Below, in pieces: positions 23,335-31,152 of a stretch of 34,395 nucleotides of DNA. The stretch comes from a virus, in the IMG/VR virus record IMGVR_UViG_3300032516_000094, positions 1-34,395 of that record; one strand, written 5' to 3'. The notes beneath the pieces were generated by a model. That model did not search any database and was not told the origin of the DNA. It saw only the letters and a program-made list of their open reading frames with translations. Within the stretch, counting starts at the first letter, position 1, and each line of letters starts with the position of its first letter. The translations under genes were made by a program, and so were the position numbers.

Positions 23335-24786
23335 TTAGTAGGACTTCAGTTCGTCGAGACTCGAGCGATGCCCACGCACGGCGTACGCGCTTGCACGCTT
23401 GCCGCCTGACGCGATCATCGCCTGCCCCGGGTTGACACGTCGAGCCTCGTGCACAGCGTACGCCAACGCCTTCAGGTGATCCCAATGCACCAAGTCGCCG
23501 TCCTCGTTCGTGTCCTCCTTCGCGTCCCACGTGTAGTGCCGCAGGTCGAAGTCGAGGTCCGCGTCAAAGGGCAACTCGAACAACGGCGGTTGCGCCGTGC
23601 CTGCGTGCTGCAAGCTGACGAGCACCTGATCTGCCGAGACGCCCTGCCCCGTGATGCCGTACCGCTTGGGGTCGAGGCCCATGAGTTCCCCCACCGGGTC
23701 GCCGATGCCGTTGGAGTCGTAGCGCACGTGCGCGCGCCATTTCTTTTTCATGGCGAGGATGGTCTCGATCTGTTTCTCCCACCGGACTTGGAACATGGTC
23801 TTGACCTCGTACACGCGCCACGGGCGGCAGTCCACGCGCATGAGGACGATCACCGTCTTGTGCCGATGGCGCGCGAGGTCGATGCCCATGACGTGCACGT
23901 GATTCGCGTCGGGCACGTACGTATTTAGGTTGAGGTCCGGGTTGGTGAAGTCCGTGACTTGTTGATCGGAGAACATGGCGTTCTCCAATTCGACGAAGTA
24001 CCCCTCAACCTCCTGTGCCCACGCTCGCGCAGGGAGGCGGCGCAGACGCTTCCACACGCGCGCCGGGATGTAGGGGTTCTCGTACGAGGGGCCGTGCCTG
24101 AAGAACGACTCCAACCGGATGATCGGGACTCCGCGTGCGCGCTGTGCCTGCATGATCGCGCGCGCCCTGCCCGCCTCGTAGAATAACCAGTTCTTCCCCT
24201 TGGGCGTGGTGGTACACGACAGCAGCCCGTCCGAGTCGGCCACGCGCATCGACAGCACCTCGTCCCACACCGCCTTGCGCTCGTAGCCGCCTTCGTCGAG
24301 GTTGAACTCGTGGAACTTTTCGCCGCGCAGGTACTTGGCGTCCAACTGCGTCGAGCGGCACGTGTGCCGCGCGCCGTTGTGCAGCCTGATGTCCGGGAAC
24401 GGTGACTCCTTCACGTCCCGGATCATCGGGGCGAACCGGCCTCGCGTGCCGAGCATCAGCATCTTGTCGTGGACGATGCGGGCCTGCTGCTGCGTGATCG
24501 AGCCGTTGCCGTGGAAGGTGTCGGGCCGATAGAACATGCGCCGCCACCTGCGCGCCGCCTCGCCCTCCGACTTGCCTGACCGGGCTCCCGTCACGAGGAA
24601 CGCCCTGCGCGCGCGGTGTGACCCCCACGCGAGTTGACCCGGATGCGGGTCCCAGTCGAACCAGAACCGCGTGAAGAAGCGGTGGTCCTCGACGCCACGC
24701 CTGAGCACGTACTCCATGCTATGCGGCAGGTTCAGGTCGTCGCGCACTCTCTCCGCGACTGCGGCGGTGGTGCTGTCAGTCGCCAT
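23335..24786 (-). CDS. Terminase large subunit
   Basis: 483 residues from ATG 24786, inside the end of the small terminase; a frame start at 24819 is less likely. It is the packaging motor ATPase and nuclease. Walker A is TGARSGKS (66-73) and Walker B is FNLDEGG (161-167), with the catalytic Glu after the Asp. CTTTPKGKNW (191-200) matches the coupling motif. The RNase H-like nuclease domain follows, with VMGIDLARHRHK (D303) and YDSNGIGDP (D357, D363). Length and order fit phage TerL. It works at the portal to cut and pump DNA into the prohead. The portal gene follows. Confidence 0.93.
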   Translation of the reverse strand: MATDSTTAAVAERVRDDLNLPHSMEYVLRRGVEDHRFFTRFWFDWDPHPGQLAWGSHRARRAFLVTGARSGKSEGEAARRWRRMFYRPDTFHGNGSITQQQARIVHDKMLMLGTRGRFAPMIRDVKESPFPDIRLHNGARHTCRSTQLDAKYLRGEKFHEFNLDEGGYERKAVWDEVLSMRVADSDGLLSCTTTPKGKNWLFYEAGRARAIMQAQRARGVPIIRLESFFRHGPSYENPYIPARVWKRLRRLPARAWAQEVEGYFVELENAMFSDQQVTDFTNPDLNLNTYVPDANHVHVMGIDLARHRHKTVIVLMRVDCRPWRVYEVKTMFQVRWEKQIETILAMKKKWRAHVRYDSNGIGDPVGELMGLDPKRYGITGQGVSADQVLVSLQHAGTAQPPLFELPFDADLDFDLRHYTWDAKEDTNEDGDLVHWDHLKALAYAVHEARRVNPGQAMIASGGKRASAYAVRGHRSSLDELKSY

Positions 24787-25432
24787 TCTGACCGTTCGTC
24801 CCGTTGGTGATCGGCACACCGAAGTCGTCCATCGGGCGCACCGGGGCGTCGTGATCGTCCCCGTTGCGCTTGGGCGCGGTCGAATAGGACAGGTCGATCA
24901 TGGCGCGCGGAGCCATCGCCACGGTCAACTCCTCCTCGCGCGTCCAGTCGTCGATCTCGTCGATGCGTCCGTCAGCAACCTCGGCGGCGCGCGTGAAGAT
25001 GGAGGACACGCGGTCGTCTTTGGGGTCCACCAACTCGCGCTCGCCCTCGTGCGCGATGCGCAGCGTGGCCGCCACCGCACGCAACGACGTCGCGTCGTCC
25101 CGGGTCACGACGGGCATGGCGGCGATGCGGTCGTGGATCTTCGCCAACGCACCACGCGCCACACCACCGAGGCCCTTGTAGGACGTCAACAGGCGCGTGC
25201 GCATTTGCGCTTCCGTCTCTGCGGAGGCGCGGCGTACTTGCGCCGTCACCTCACCGACATGCTTACGGCGTTGTGCCGCCCAATCATCACGTGACGATAC
25301 GCGCTCCAACTGTCGCAACGAGCAGCCCTTATGCCCTGCGAGCTTGGCTGCGATGGCTTCGAGGGACAGGCCGCTGACCACGTACAGGTCAACGGGGCGT
25401 TCTGGCGGTGCCGTGCCTGCCTTACCGCGCAT
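24776..25432 (-). CDS. Terminase small subunit (putative)
   Basis: 218 residues; ATG with GAGG about 10 bases upstream. The N-terminus has a helix-turn-helix-like segment, LYVVSGLSLEAIAAKLAGHKGCSLRQLERV (~17-46), followed by DDWAAQRRKHVGEV, the pattern of phage small terminases that recognise DNA before packaging (the 'W..R...' stretch is common in Mu-like and P2-like TerS). A long helical middle (60-140) would support oligomerisation. It directly precedes and overlaps the large terminase by 11 bases, which is the strongest evidence. The acidic, disordered end (NGDDHDAPVRPMDD) may contact the large subunit. Confidence 0.75.
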   Translation of the reverse strand: MRGKAGTAPPERPVDLYVVSGLSLEAIAAKLAGHKGCSLRQLERVSSRDDWAAQRRKHVGEVTAQVRRASAETEAQMRTRLLTSYKGLGGVARGALAKIHDRIAAMPVVTRDDATSLRAVAATLRIAHEGERELVDPKDDRVSSIFTRAAEVADGRIDEIDDWTREEELTVAMAPRAMIDLSYSTAPKRNGDDHDAPVRPMDDFGVPITNGTNGQNGD

Positions 25433-25435
25433 GGC

Positions 25436-25645
25436 TCACGCCTCGCGGGCGACGGGTCCACGACGACGTGCAGGACAGTCGAGGGAGCCCTCGTTCCTGC
25501 GCGTGATCGACGAACCGCAGCGGGCGATCTGACATCCGACGCACAGCTTGGGAGTGGGCGCGCCGGACAGGGGCTCTAGGGCGCGTCCGCAGGGCACGCC
25601 GATGCCGTCCCCGGGGCACGAACAGTAACGGGAGTGCGTGGTCAT
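25436..25645 (-). CDS. Small Cys-rich, zinc-ribbon-like protein
   Basis: 69 residues; the ATG overlaps the preceding stop (ATGA), and the stop lies 3 bases before the small terminase start. The cysteines form a plausible metal site: C8xC10P, C19, then LCVGC (C35, C38) and C43. The C-terminus is basic (RRRGPVAREA). The layout CxCPxG...LCxxCxxxxC resembles the N-terminal cluster of the DUF1064 protein at 33506-34069. Small zinc-ribbon proteins next to terminase may act as HNH-like or DNA-binding accessories, but no HNH motif is visible here. The function is unknown. Confidence 0.55.
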   Translation of the reverse strand: MTTHSRYCSCPGDGIGVPCGRALEPLSGAPTPKLCVGCQIARCGSSITRRNEGSLDCPARRRGPVAREA

Positions 25646-25971
25646 TCGGCAACCTCCCCGAGCACGAGGACGAACCTGCCGCGATCGTGCCGCAGGTAGT
25701 ACGAACCTGCGGGCAGGGCGAGCAGGGTCGGCCAGTCGGCCCGCTTCCACTTGTCGGGCGTTGCGTCGGCGGCAACACCGAAGGCGACGTTGTTGATCGC
25801 ACCGCGCCACCCTTCGTCCACCTCATGCAGCGCGAGCGTCTGGTCGGTCAGCATGGACACGAACACGGGGCGGGTGACTTCGGACGTGAAGCGGGCGACG
25901 TTGGCCCCGCCCACCTCGACGACGTACTCGGCCCCCTCGTCCACCTTGCGGTCCACGACGACGCAGATCAT
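25642..25971 (-). CDS. Unknown protein, 109 residues
   Basis: The start ATG 25971 overlaps the previous stop (ATGA); the longer frame to 26079 lies in the upstream gene and looks like shadow sequence. It begins MICVVVDRKVDEGAEYVVEVGG and ends YYLRHDRGRFVLVLGEVAE. It is predicted to be mostly beta, with no signal peptide, membrane segment or Cys cluster. The family is not recognised. It sits between the hydrolase-like gene and a small zinc-ribbon gene just ahead of the terminase. Confidence 0.6.
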   Translation of the reverse strand: MICVVVDRKVDEGAEYVVEVGGANVARFTSEVTRPVFVSMLTDQTLALHEVDEGWRGAINNVAFGVAADATPDKWKRADWPTLLALPAGSYYLRHDRGRFVLVLGEVAE

Positions 25972-26933
25972 CCCGGCCACCCTTCGCCCGCGTGCGAGTC
26001 GCGGCCCCACGAGCAATAGCAGCCGTTCGTCGAGCAGAAGGCGATCACCGCCTCTTGATAGGGGATGTCGTAGGGCCACGGCATGTCGTTGTACCCGCCC
26101 CCGCGCAAGGACAACTCCAACGTCATGCTCGACTTAGCACCCGCGTGCGGGATCGTCGCGGCGGCCCAAGCGTCGAATTGTGCTTGGTGGTACGTCTGCC
26201 ACGGGTTGGTTCCCCAACGATCGGGGTCTTGCTCCACGTACCGCCCGTTCAACTCCCGCATCTCGAGGGTCGGGTTGCTGTTGTTCTGCCATTGTTGCCC
26301 GACGATGAACGCGCCTTGCGCGAGCAGTCCGCGTTGCACGCGGTACTCGTGCACGAAGCGGTTCATGCCTTGCATGTACAGGTCGTCGGTCATGTCGATC
26401 CCCTGATATCCGGGGTTGAGCGTGGGGTCGGCAGCGATGGCAGACAGCGCCGTCCAATAGTCAACGTGCAGGCCGTCAGCCCACGTGTACCGTTGCGCCA
26501 TGCGCAGGGCCAGCCATCGGCACACCTCACCACGCGACAAGTCCCACGCCCACGTTTCGTTGCCGCCGTTGCCTTGGTCGGTGCCCGCGTAGGTGCGGCA
26601 CCGCGCCATGACGAGGCCACCGCCTGTGGGGATCATCGGCAGGAGGTCGTATCCAAGGGCCACGCCCTCGGTGCAGATGTCGAAGATGGCGTCACCCGCC
26701 GACCCGGGGATGCCACCGTTGAACGTGGCGAGCGCGAGCGACCCTCCGACGAGCGTGGTGCGCCCTGCGATCGGCTTCGCCTGATAGCCCACGTTCCCCC
26801 ACGTCTGCCCGCACGACACGAGGTCGCCCGGGCGCAAGAGGTCGTTCGCAGTCCACGACGGAGGACCGCGCCAGTCGGTGAGCATGAGCTTGGCGTTGGT
26901 GTCCAGCGCGGACGGCATGAGGTCGAGTAGCAT
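25968..26933 (-). CDS. Possible TIM-barrel glycoside hydrolase-like protein
   Basis: 321 residues. Features suggestive of a glycosidase-type TIM barrel are DLLPMIPTGGGLVMAR (strand and loop), then ETWAWDLSRGEVCRWLALRMAQRY, then WADGLHVDYW (residues ~151-160), which resembles the DGxxxDy strand of GHL-type hydrolases where an Asp is catalytic. Trp and Tyr are abundant, as in sugar-binding clefts. If correct, it could be a virion-associated depolymerase acting on cell-surface polysaccharide together with the two fibre-like genes upstream. The family assignment is tentative; no match could be tested. ATG 26933 has GGGG upstream, and the stop overlaps the next ATG. Confidence 0.4.
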   Translation of the reverse strand: MLLDLMPSALDTNAKLMLTDWRGPPSWTANDLLRPGDLVSCGQTWGNVGYQAKPIAGRTTLVGGSLALATFNGGIPGSAGDAIFDICTEGVALGYDLLPMIPTGGGLVMARCRTYAGTDQGNGGNETWAWDLSRGEVCRWLALRMAQRYTWADGLHVDYWTALSAIAADPTLNPGYQGIDMTDDLYMQGMNRFVHEYRVQRGLLAQGAFIVGQQWQNNSNPTLEMRELNGRYVEQDPDRWGTNPWQTYHQAQFDAWAAATIPHAGAKSSMTLELSLRGGGYNDMPWPYDIPYQEAVIAFCSTNGCYCSWGRDSHAGEGWPG

Positions 26934-26935
26934 GA

Positions 26936-27073
26936 CTACCCCACGCCGAGCGTCAGGAGGTTTTGGTTGTTCGACGTGCTCGGCTGTTGTTCAAGGATCA
27001 AGACGCCGAGCCCGTCTTCCATGAGGTAGCCATCCACCGCGCTCGTCTCGATCAGGTAGCGGTCGGCAGCCAT
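26936..27073 (-). CDS. Small unknown protein, 45 residues
   Basis: ATG 27073 follows the previous stop by one base, with GAGGG about 10 bases upstream. The stop TAG at 26936-26938 is two bases before the next ATG. It reads MAADRYLIETSAVDGYLMED and continues GLGVLILEQ, then a Gln/Asn/Ser-rich tail. The pattern xRYLIExSAVDGYLxEDGxGVLxLE is one I associate with small hypothetical proteins beside phage structural genes; no function is known to me. The tight packing on both sides supports it as a real gene. Confidence 0.6.
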   Translation of the reverse strand: MAADRYLIETSAVDGYLMEDGLGVLILEQQPSTSNNQNLLTLGVG

Positions 27074-27074
27074 G

Positions 27075-27824
27075 CTACGCGACCCTCGTGACGACCAGCG
27101 ACGTGCCGGTCATAACGGTCGTTGACGTAGTGGTCTGCGACGAGTGCCATAGTTCGAGATCGCCCGAGGCCGTGACGATCACCGACCCCGTGATCTTTGC
27201 CATGAAGGTCGTGTTGATGGTCTTCACTCGGTTGGTCGCGCCGCTCGAGTTGCCCATGTTCGGCGACGTCGTTGAGTAGGCGTTTTGCGCCGACGCCATC
27301 CCGAAGCCGACCGCCGTGGTGCCGAGCTCGCTCATGGTGCCGATGGCCGCGAGCAGCGTGCTCGACAGGTCCGCATACTGGAACCAGAAGTTCTTGACGG
27401 CGGCGGTGCCGGTGAAGTTGATGCCGACGAGCGGGGACACCGTGAGCGTGGCCGATTGGAGCAGGAGGTAGTACTCGAAGGTGTAGGTGCCCGCCTCAAG
27501 CGTCACGGGTCCAAGCTGAGTCACCTCCGTGCCGGTCACGGACGAGATCGCGTGATCTGACGTGCACTTGAATACGCGCGGCATCCCCTTGGTCTGAAGG
27601 TAGGTCACGAGGTCGGTGAGCAGCGCGTCCTTCGCGACCGACGATTGGACCACCAGAATCGTGTTGGCGTCTGCGAGCGCCGCCGCGTTGGCAAGCAAGG
27701 ACACCCCGTCCAGTACCTGTTGGAGCGTTGCCTTTTTGCTCGTCCCCGCCTCGTTGACTGCGAACTCGTTGGCGAGGGCGGTGACGGTGACTCCGGTGAG
27801 TGCTGAGATTTTGGTATCGGCCAC
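27075..27824 (-). CDS. Structural-type protein, possible fibre or appendage subunit
   Basis: 249 residues from GTG 27824, with GGGGG 4-8 bases upstream and 8 bases after the previous stop. It opens with MADTKISALTGVTVTALANEFAVNEAGTSKKATLQQV, a pattern seen at the start of many phage fibre and tail-associated proteins. The rest alternates Thr/Ser/Val-rich strands (EAGTYTFEYYLLLQSATLTVSPLVG, GSVIVTASGDLELWHSS), suggesting a C-terminal beta-sandwich similar in style to C1q or lectin folds. No catalytic motif is visible. It probably acts with the preceding fibre-like protein. Confidence 0.55.
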   Translation of the reverse strand: MADTKISALTGVTVTALANEFAVNEAGTSKKATLQQVLDGVSLLANAAALADANTILVVQSSVAKDALLTDLVTYLQTKGMPRVFKCTSDHAISSVTGTEVTQLGPVTLEAGTYTFEYYLLLQSATLTVSPLVGINFTGTAAVKNFWFQYADLSSTLLAAIGTMSELGTTAVGFGMASAQNAYSTTSPNMGNSSGATNRVKTINTTFMAKITGSVIVTASGDLELWHSSQTTTSTTVMTGTSLVVTRVA

Positions 27825-27832
27825 GTCGCCCC

Positions 27833-29485
27833 CTACTTGTACAGCAGGTTGATGATGATCTCGCCCGTCGCGGGCGCGCCCACGTCCGAATCGAGGATGC
27901 CGGTGGTGATCGCGTACCCGATCCCCGTGGCGAACGCGATGCCGTTGGTGAACTCGACGTTCGCCCCGGCGCCTGCCGTGTTACCGGGAATGGCGATGGT
28001 CATTACGGGAGTGTCGGTCCCCACCGTCGGGGCCGTCGCCTTGTTGTAGAGCTTCAGGTAGCGCACTGCGGCGTTGATGTTCGAGATGGTCCAGCCGAAC
28101 ACCTGCCCCGCCGATCCCTTGGCACTCGTGGCGTGCGTCGTCCCGGTACTGAGCAGGCGACTGATGAGTAACCCGCCCGTAGTGAGGGGCACGATGCCCG
28201 TCTGTCCCGTCGAGTCCGAGGCGATCGTCACTCGCTGAACACCTGTGCCCGAGGCCCCGTTGCCCATCGTGGGGGCGACGCCGTTGATCTTCGTTACCTC
28301 GGCGCTCACCACGTCCGTCGCCGTCAACGCACGGATGGTCTGCGGGTTGATGGCTGCGGCCCCGTGGTACAACTGCACGTCGAGGGCGTTGTTGTTCGCT
28401 CCCTCTGCGGTCGAAGTCACGTCGGCTGCGGTGGTCGTACCCTTCGCGCCGCCTCGCGCGATCGCCTTGGCGGTGCCGCCCGTGAGCGTGGCGTCTGCCG
28501 CCGCGCCCGTGGGCAGGGGCAGCGAGGCCGCCGACACCGCAAGCGTGCCGGTGCCCGCGTTCGCCGTCACCGTGCCCGACACCGTGACGGACCCATCAAC
28601 CGTGATGGAGTTGCCACCGTCCTGAATGTTCACGGCGGCAGCCCCGGCAGCGTTGTTGATCGTGACGTCCCCGATGTCCACACCCGGTTGCGTCTGCAAG
28701 GCCGAGGTTGCCGCCCCGGTGGGAAGCGGCAGGGCCGCAGCCGACACCGCGAGCGTCCCGGTCCCTGCGTTCGCCGTGACCGTACCTGAGACGGGCTGAG
28801 TGACCGCAGAGCCGTCCACCTTCACCGCGCCTGCCGCCGACACGGTGGCACGCTGGCCTCGTGTCGTGGCGTCCTCGATCACGTTTACAACGGCCCGCTT
28901 CGAGTCGATGCGGGCGGCGGCGGCGTCGTTTTCGGTGAGGGCCGTGCCCGCCACTTCGTCGAAGATGTAGCCCGCAGGCTGCACCTTGGTCGTGCCGTCA
29001 GTGAAGCCCGCGTTGTCGGCCACGGCCAACCCGCCGAGGGTCGCCTCGGTCGCTGCGCCCGTCGGCAGTGGGAGGGACGCGGCAGAGACGGCCAGCGTGC
29101 CCGTGCCTGCGTTCGCTGTGACGGTGCCGCTGACGGTCACGGTGCCCGACACGCCGACCGTACCATCCACCGTCAGGGAGTTGCCGCCGTCCTGCACGTT
29201 GACCGCCGCCGCGCCCGCCGCGTTGTTGATGGTCACGTCACCGATGTCCACGCCGGGCTGCGTTTGCAACGCGGACGTCGCCGCGCCTGTCGGCAGGGCC
29301 GAGCGCGTCACGTCCACGTCGAGCCCGTTGGCGGCGTCGGCGAGGGCAAGGTCGGTGGCGGCTGCGCCTGCGATGCGCACCCGCTGCCGCAGCACGGTGT
29401 TCGCGCCGACGGTCAGGGTGTCGTTGTCCACCTTCTTGCCGGTGTAGGTGGCGTCGTCTCGGAGTTTGAGGATCTCGTCAGCCAT
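27833..29485 (-). CDS. Repeat-containing fibre-like structural protein
   Basis: 550 residues from ATG 29485, with AGGAG upstream; the open frame extends to 29641 but that part overlaps folE. The protein is rich in Ala, Gly, Thr and Val, with almost no Cys or Trp. Residues 66-110 and 256-300 are near-identical copies (ALQTQPGVDIGDVTINNA...). A second unit, TVTANAGTGTLAVSAASLPL, occurs at ~120, 234 and 304. The last ~190 residues look like a beta-sandwich domain (VFGWTISNINAAVRYLKLYN, TMTIAIPGN-like strands). Such repeated beta-strand architecture is common in phage fibres and appendages, either on the tail or the head. No enzymatic motif is seen. The function is inferred from composition and from the following structural genes. 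Confidence 0.6.
   Translation of the reverse strand: MADEILKLRDDATYTGKKVDNDTLTVGANTVLRQRVRIAGAAATDLALADAANGLDVDVTRSALPTGAATSALQTQPGVDIGDVTINNAAGAAAVNVQDGGNSLTVDGTVGVSGTVTVSGTVTANAGTGTLAVSAASLPLPTGAATEATLGGLAVADNAGFTDGTTKVQPAGYIFDEVAGTALTENDAAAARIDSKRAVVNVIEDATTRGQRATVSAAGAVKVDGSAVTQPVSGTVTANAGTGTLAVSAAALPLPTGAATSALQTQPGVDIGDVTINNAAGAAAVNIQDGGNSITVDGSVTVSGTVTANAGTGTLAVSAASLPLPTGAAADATLTGGTAKAIARGGAKGTTTAADVTSTAEGANNNALDVQLYHGAAAINPQTIRALTATDVVSAEVTKINGVAPTMGNGASGTGVQRVTIASDSTGQTGIVPLTTGGLLISRLLSTGTTHATSAKGSAGQVFGWTISNINAAVRYLKLYNKATAPTVGTDTPVMTIAIPGNTAGAGANVEFTNGIAFATGIGYAITTGILDSDVGAPATGEIIINLLYK
28586..28720 (-). repeat. Internal repeat unit, copy 2 (45 codons)
   Basis: This codes residues 256-300 of the fibre-like protein. 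It differs from copy 1 (29156-29290) at only a few residues (VNV to VNI, SLT to SIT, and the end), but the DNA differs at many third codon positions. The duplication is therefore old and kept by selection on the protein. Confidence 0.75.
29156..29290 (-). repeat. Internal repeat unit, copy 1 (45 codons)
   Basis: This codes residues 66-110 of the fibre-like protein, the partner of 28586-28720. A shorter unit (27 codons, GTVTANAGTGTLAVSAA...) also occurs three times in the same gene, at about 29048-29128, 28706-28786 and 28496-28576. Confidence 0.75.
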
Positions 29486-29505
29486 GAGGTCAGGCTCCTG
29501 TCGGG

Positions 29506-30063
29506 CTAGCGGAAGCCCTCTGTGCGGTTCTGAACAAGCGACATGAACTCGGCACGGAGCGTGGCGTCGTCGCGGAAGCGGCCCCGCATCTCGCTCGTGG
29601 TCATAAGCGCGGGCGTCCTGACGCCGCGCATAGTAGCGCACAAGTGCTCGCCAGCGCCAACCACGGCCACGTTCTCGCCCACCCTCGACAACAAGTCGTC
29701 CGCGATCTGCGCCACGAGGCGTTCCTGCATCTGCAACTGACGGGCGTACTTGTGGGCGATGCGGGCGAACTTCGACAGCCCGAGCACGCGTTCACCCGAG
29801 AGGTAGCCCATGGCGAGGTCGCAGGAGAAGGGCAGCAGGTGGTGCTCGCACAGGGACCACACGCGGATGCCGCTGACGACGATCAACTGATCCACCTTGT
29901 CCGAGGCGAAGGTCGTACCGAGGCGATCCTGCTCTCCATCAAGGAACTCGGCCCAAAAGCGTGCGACGCGCGCAGGCGTGTCCGCGATCGACGGGTCGTC
30001 CGTCTCGTAGCCGCACGCGCGCAGCAGGAGGCCCACGGCCACGGCCACGGCGGGTTGATTCAC
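29506..30063 (-). CDS. folE: GTP cyclohydrolase I FolE
   Basis: 185 residues from GTG 30063, just after the queE stop. The frame is open further upstream to 30135, but that would overlap queE, and the extra residues look unlike GCH-I. It converts GTP to dihydroneopterin triphosphate, the first step of 7-deazaguanine synthesis. VWSLCEHHLLPF gives zinc ligands C72 and H75; GEHLCATMRGVR gives H140 and C142. LGLSKFARIAHKYARQLQMQERL is the conserved core helix. A phage copy would raise precursor supply so that preQ0 synthesis does not depend on the host folate pathway. It is the last of five contiguous modification genes; structural genes follow 20 bases later. Confidence 0.95.
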   Translation of the reverse strand: MNQPAVAVAVGLLLRACGYETDDPSIADTPARVARFWAEFLDGEQDRLGTTFASDKVDQLIVVSGIRVWSLCEHHLLPFSCDLAMGYLSGERVLGLSKFARIAHKYARQLQMQERLVAQIADDLLSRVGENVAVVGAGEHLCATMRGVRTPALMTTSEMRGRFRDDATLRAEFMSLVQNRTEGFR

Positions 30064-30076
30064 CTGTCCACTACGC

Positions 30077-30784
30077 CTATCGGCCACGGTCGGAGCCCCA
30101 CAACGCGATATGCAGGCGCGGTGACACGGCCACACCGTGCATCAGCGCGGTCGCGACGACGTTGAGTGCGCTGCCGAGCCACGCCGTGTGCGTGCGCCCT
30201 TCGGGCAGGATGAAGATGCTCGAGCGGGGGAGCTTGTACACCGTGGCGAAGATCATCGCCTCCTCCACGTCCTCGGGCAGCTTGCAGACGAACTTCCACG
30301 CCACCTTGGACGCGCCCATGTCGCGGAACGCCTTGATCGCCTCGGGCCGCAGGGAGAACTTCGCGTCGTTGCCCGACAGCGAGAGCTTCGGGCTCACCAC
30401 GTACAACGACACGGCCACGTCGGGCGCGGGTGCGGTCGTGCCCGCAGTCTCCACGTCGATCGACCACCCCTCCTCGCGTAGTGTGCGCGCGAGTGCGGAC
30501 CAGCGGTCCTGCTGAAGCATCGGCTCGCCGCCCGTGATCACGAGGCGGCGGACGAGCCCCGCCTTGCGGTTGATCGCGTCGAGCACTTCTTCCGCGGGCA
30601 TGGCGTGACGCTCCTGCTCGCGATCGAACCTCTGCCAGTCCCACGAGTACGGCGTGTCGCAGAAGCGGCAGGCGAGGTTGCACCCCGCCAGCCGCAGGAA
30701 CACGGCAGGCTGCCCGGTCATGGGCCCCTCGCCCTGCACGGTCGGGCCGAAGATTTCGTTCACGTAGAGCACGGCGTCAAGCAT
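30077..30784 (-). CDS. queE: 7-carboxy-7-deazaguanine synthase QueE (radical SAM)
   Basis: 235 residues. This radical SAM enzyme rearranges 6-carboxytetrahydropterin to 7-carboxy-7-deazaguanine. The iron-sulfur cluster motif is GCNLACRFCDT (C35, C39, C42), and TGGEPML (84-90) is the SAM-binding glycine-rich strand. The N-terminal EIFGPTVQGEG and the following FLRLAGC are typical of QueE. The ATG lies inside the last codons of queD, so the two are coupled. The stop lies 13 bases before the preferred folE start. Confidence 0.95.
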   Translation of the reverse strand: MLDAVLYVNEIFGPTVQGEGPMTGQPAVFLRLAGCNLACRFCDTPYSWDWQRFDREQERHAMPAEEVLDAINRKAGLVRRLVITGGEPMLQQDRWSALARTLREEGWSIDVETAGTTAPAPDVAVSLYVVSPKLSLSGNDAKFSLRPEAIKAFRDMGASKVAWKFVCKLPEDVEEAMIFATVYKLPRSSIFILPEGRTHTAWLGSALNVVATALMHGVAVSPRLHIALWGSDRGR

Positions 30785-31151
30785 CGGGGCTCCACGAATA
30801 GCGCGCGGTGGTCTTGGGCGTCTCGCTGACTTCGACCCACGTCACGCTCGTGTAGCGCGTGGCCACGTGGCGGTAGATCAGCATGGCCATGACTTCGGCG
30901 GTGGTCTGCTTGCCCTTGAACATGGGCAGGTCGTTCAGGTTGCGATGGTCCATCGTCTCGTTCAGCCACAGATTGATCGGAGACAGGTCGCCGTAGTCGC
31001 GCACCCACCCTTCGGCGGTGAGGCCCGCCGCCGTGAACGCCACGGTGACGCGGTAGTTGTGCCCGTGCAGTCGCGCGCATTGATGCTCGGGCGGCAGGCC
31101 GTCGAGTTGATGCGCTGCGGAGAACTCGAACGTCTTGGTGATGGTGAACAA
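30777..31151 (-). CDS. queD: 6-carboxy-5,6,7,8-tetrahydropterin synthase QueD
   Basis: 124 residues, normal for QueD. It converts 7,8-dihydroneopterin triphosphate, the FolE product, to 6-carboxytetrahydropterin. The zinc ligands are visible as AAHQL (H14) and LHGHNY (H29, H31), with the catalytic cysteine at C25 in HQCARLHGH. DHRNLND and VEVSETP are further family motifs. The start is TTG at 31151, supported by a GAGG site about 8 bases upstream inside the end of queC, only one base after the queC stop. The end overlaps queE by 8 bases. Confidence 0.93.
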   Translation of the reverse strand: MFTITKTFEFSAAHQLDGLPPEHQCARLHGHNYRVTVAFTAAGLTAEGWVRDYGDLSPINLWLNETMDHRNLNDLPMFKGKQTTAEVMAMLIYRHVATRYTSVTWVEVSETPKTTARYSWSPDA

Positions 31152-31152
31152 G

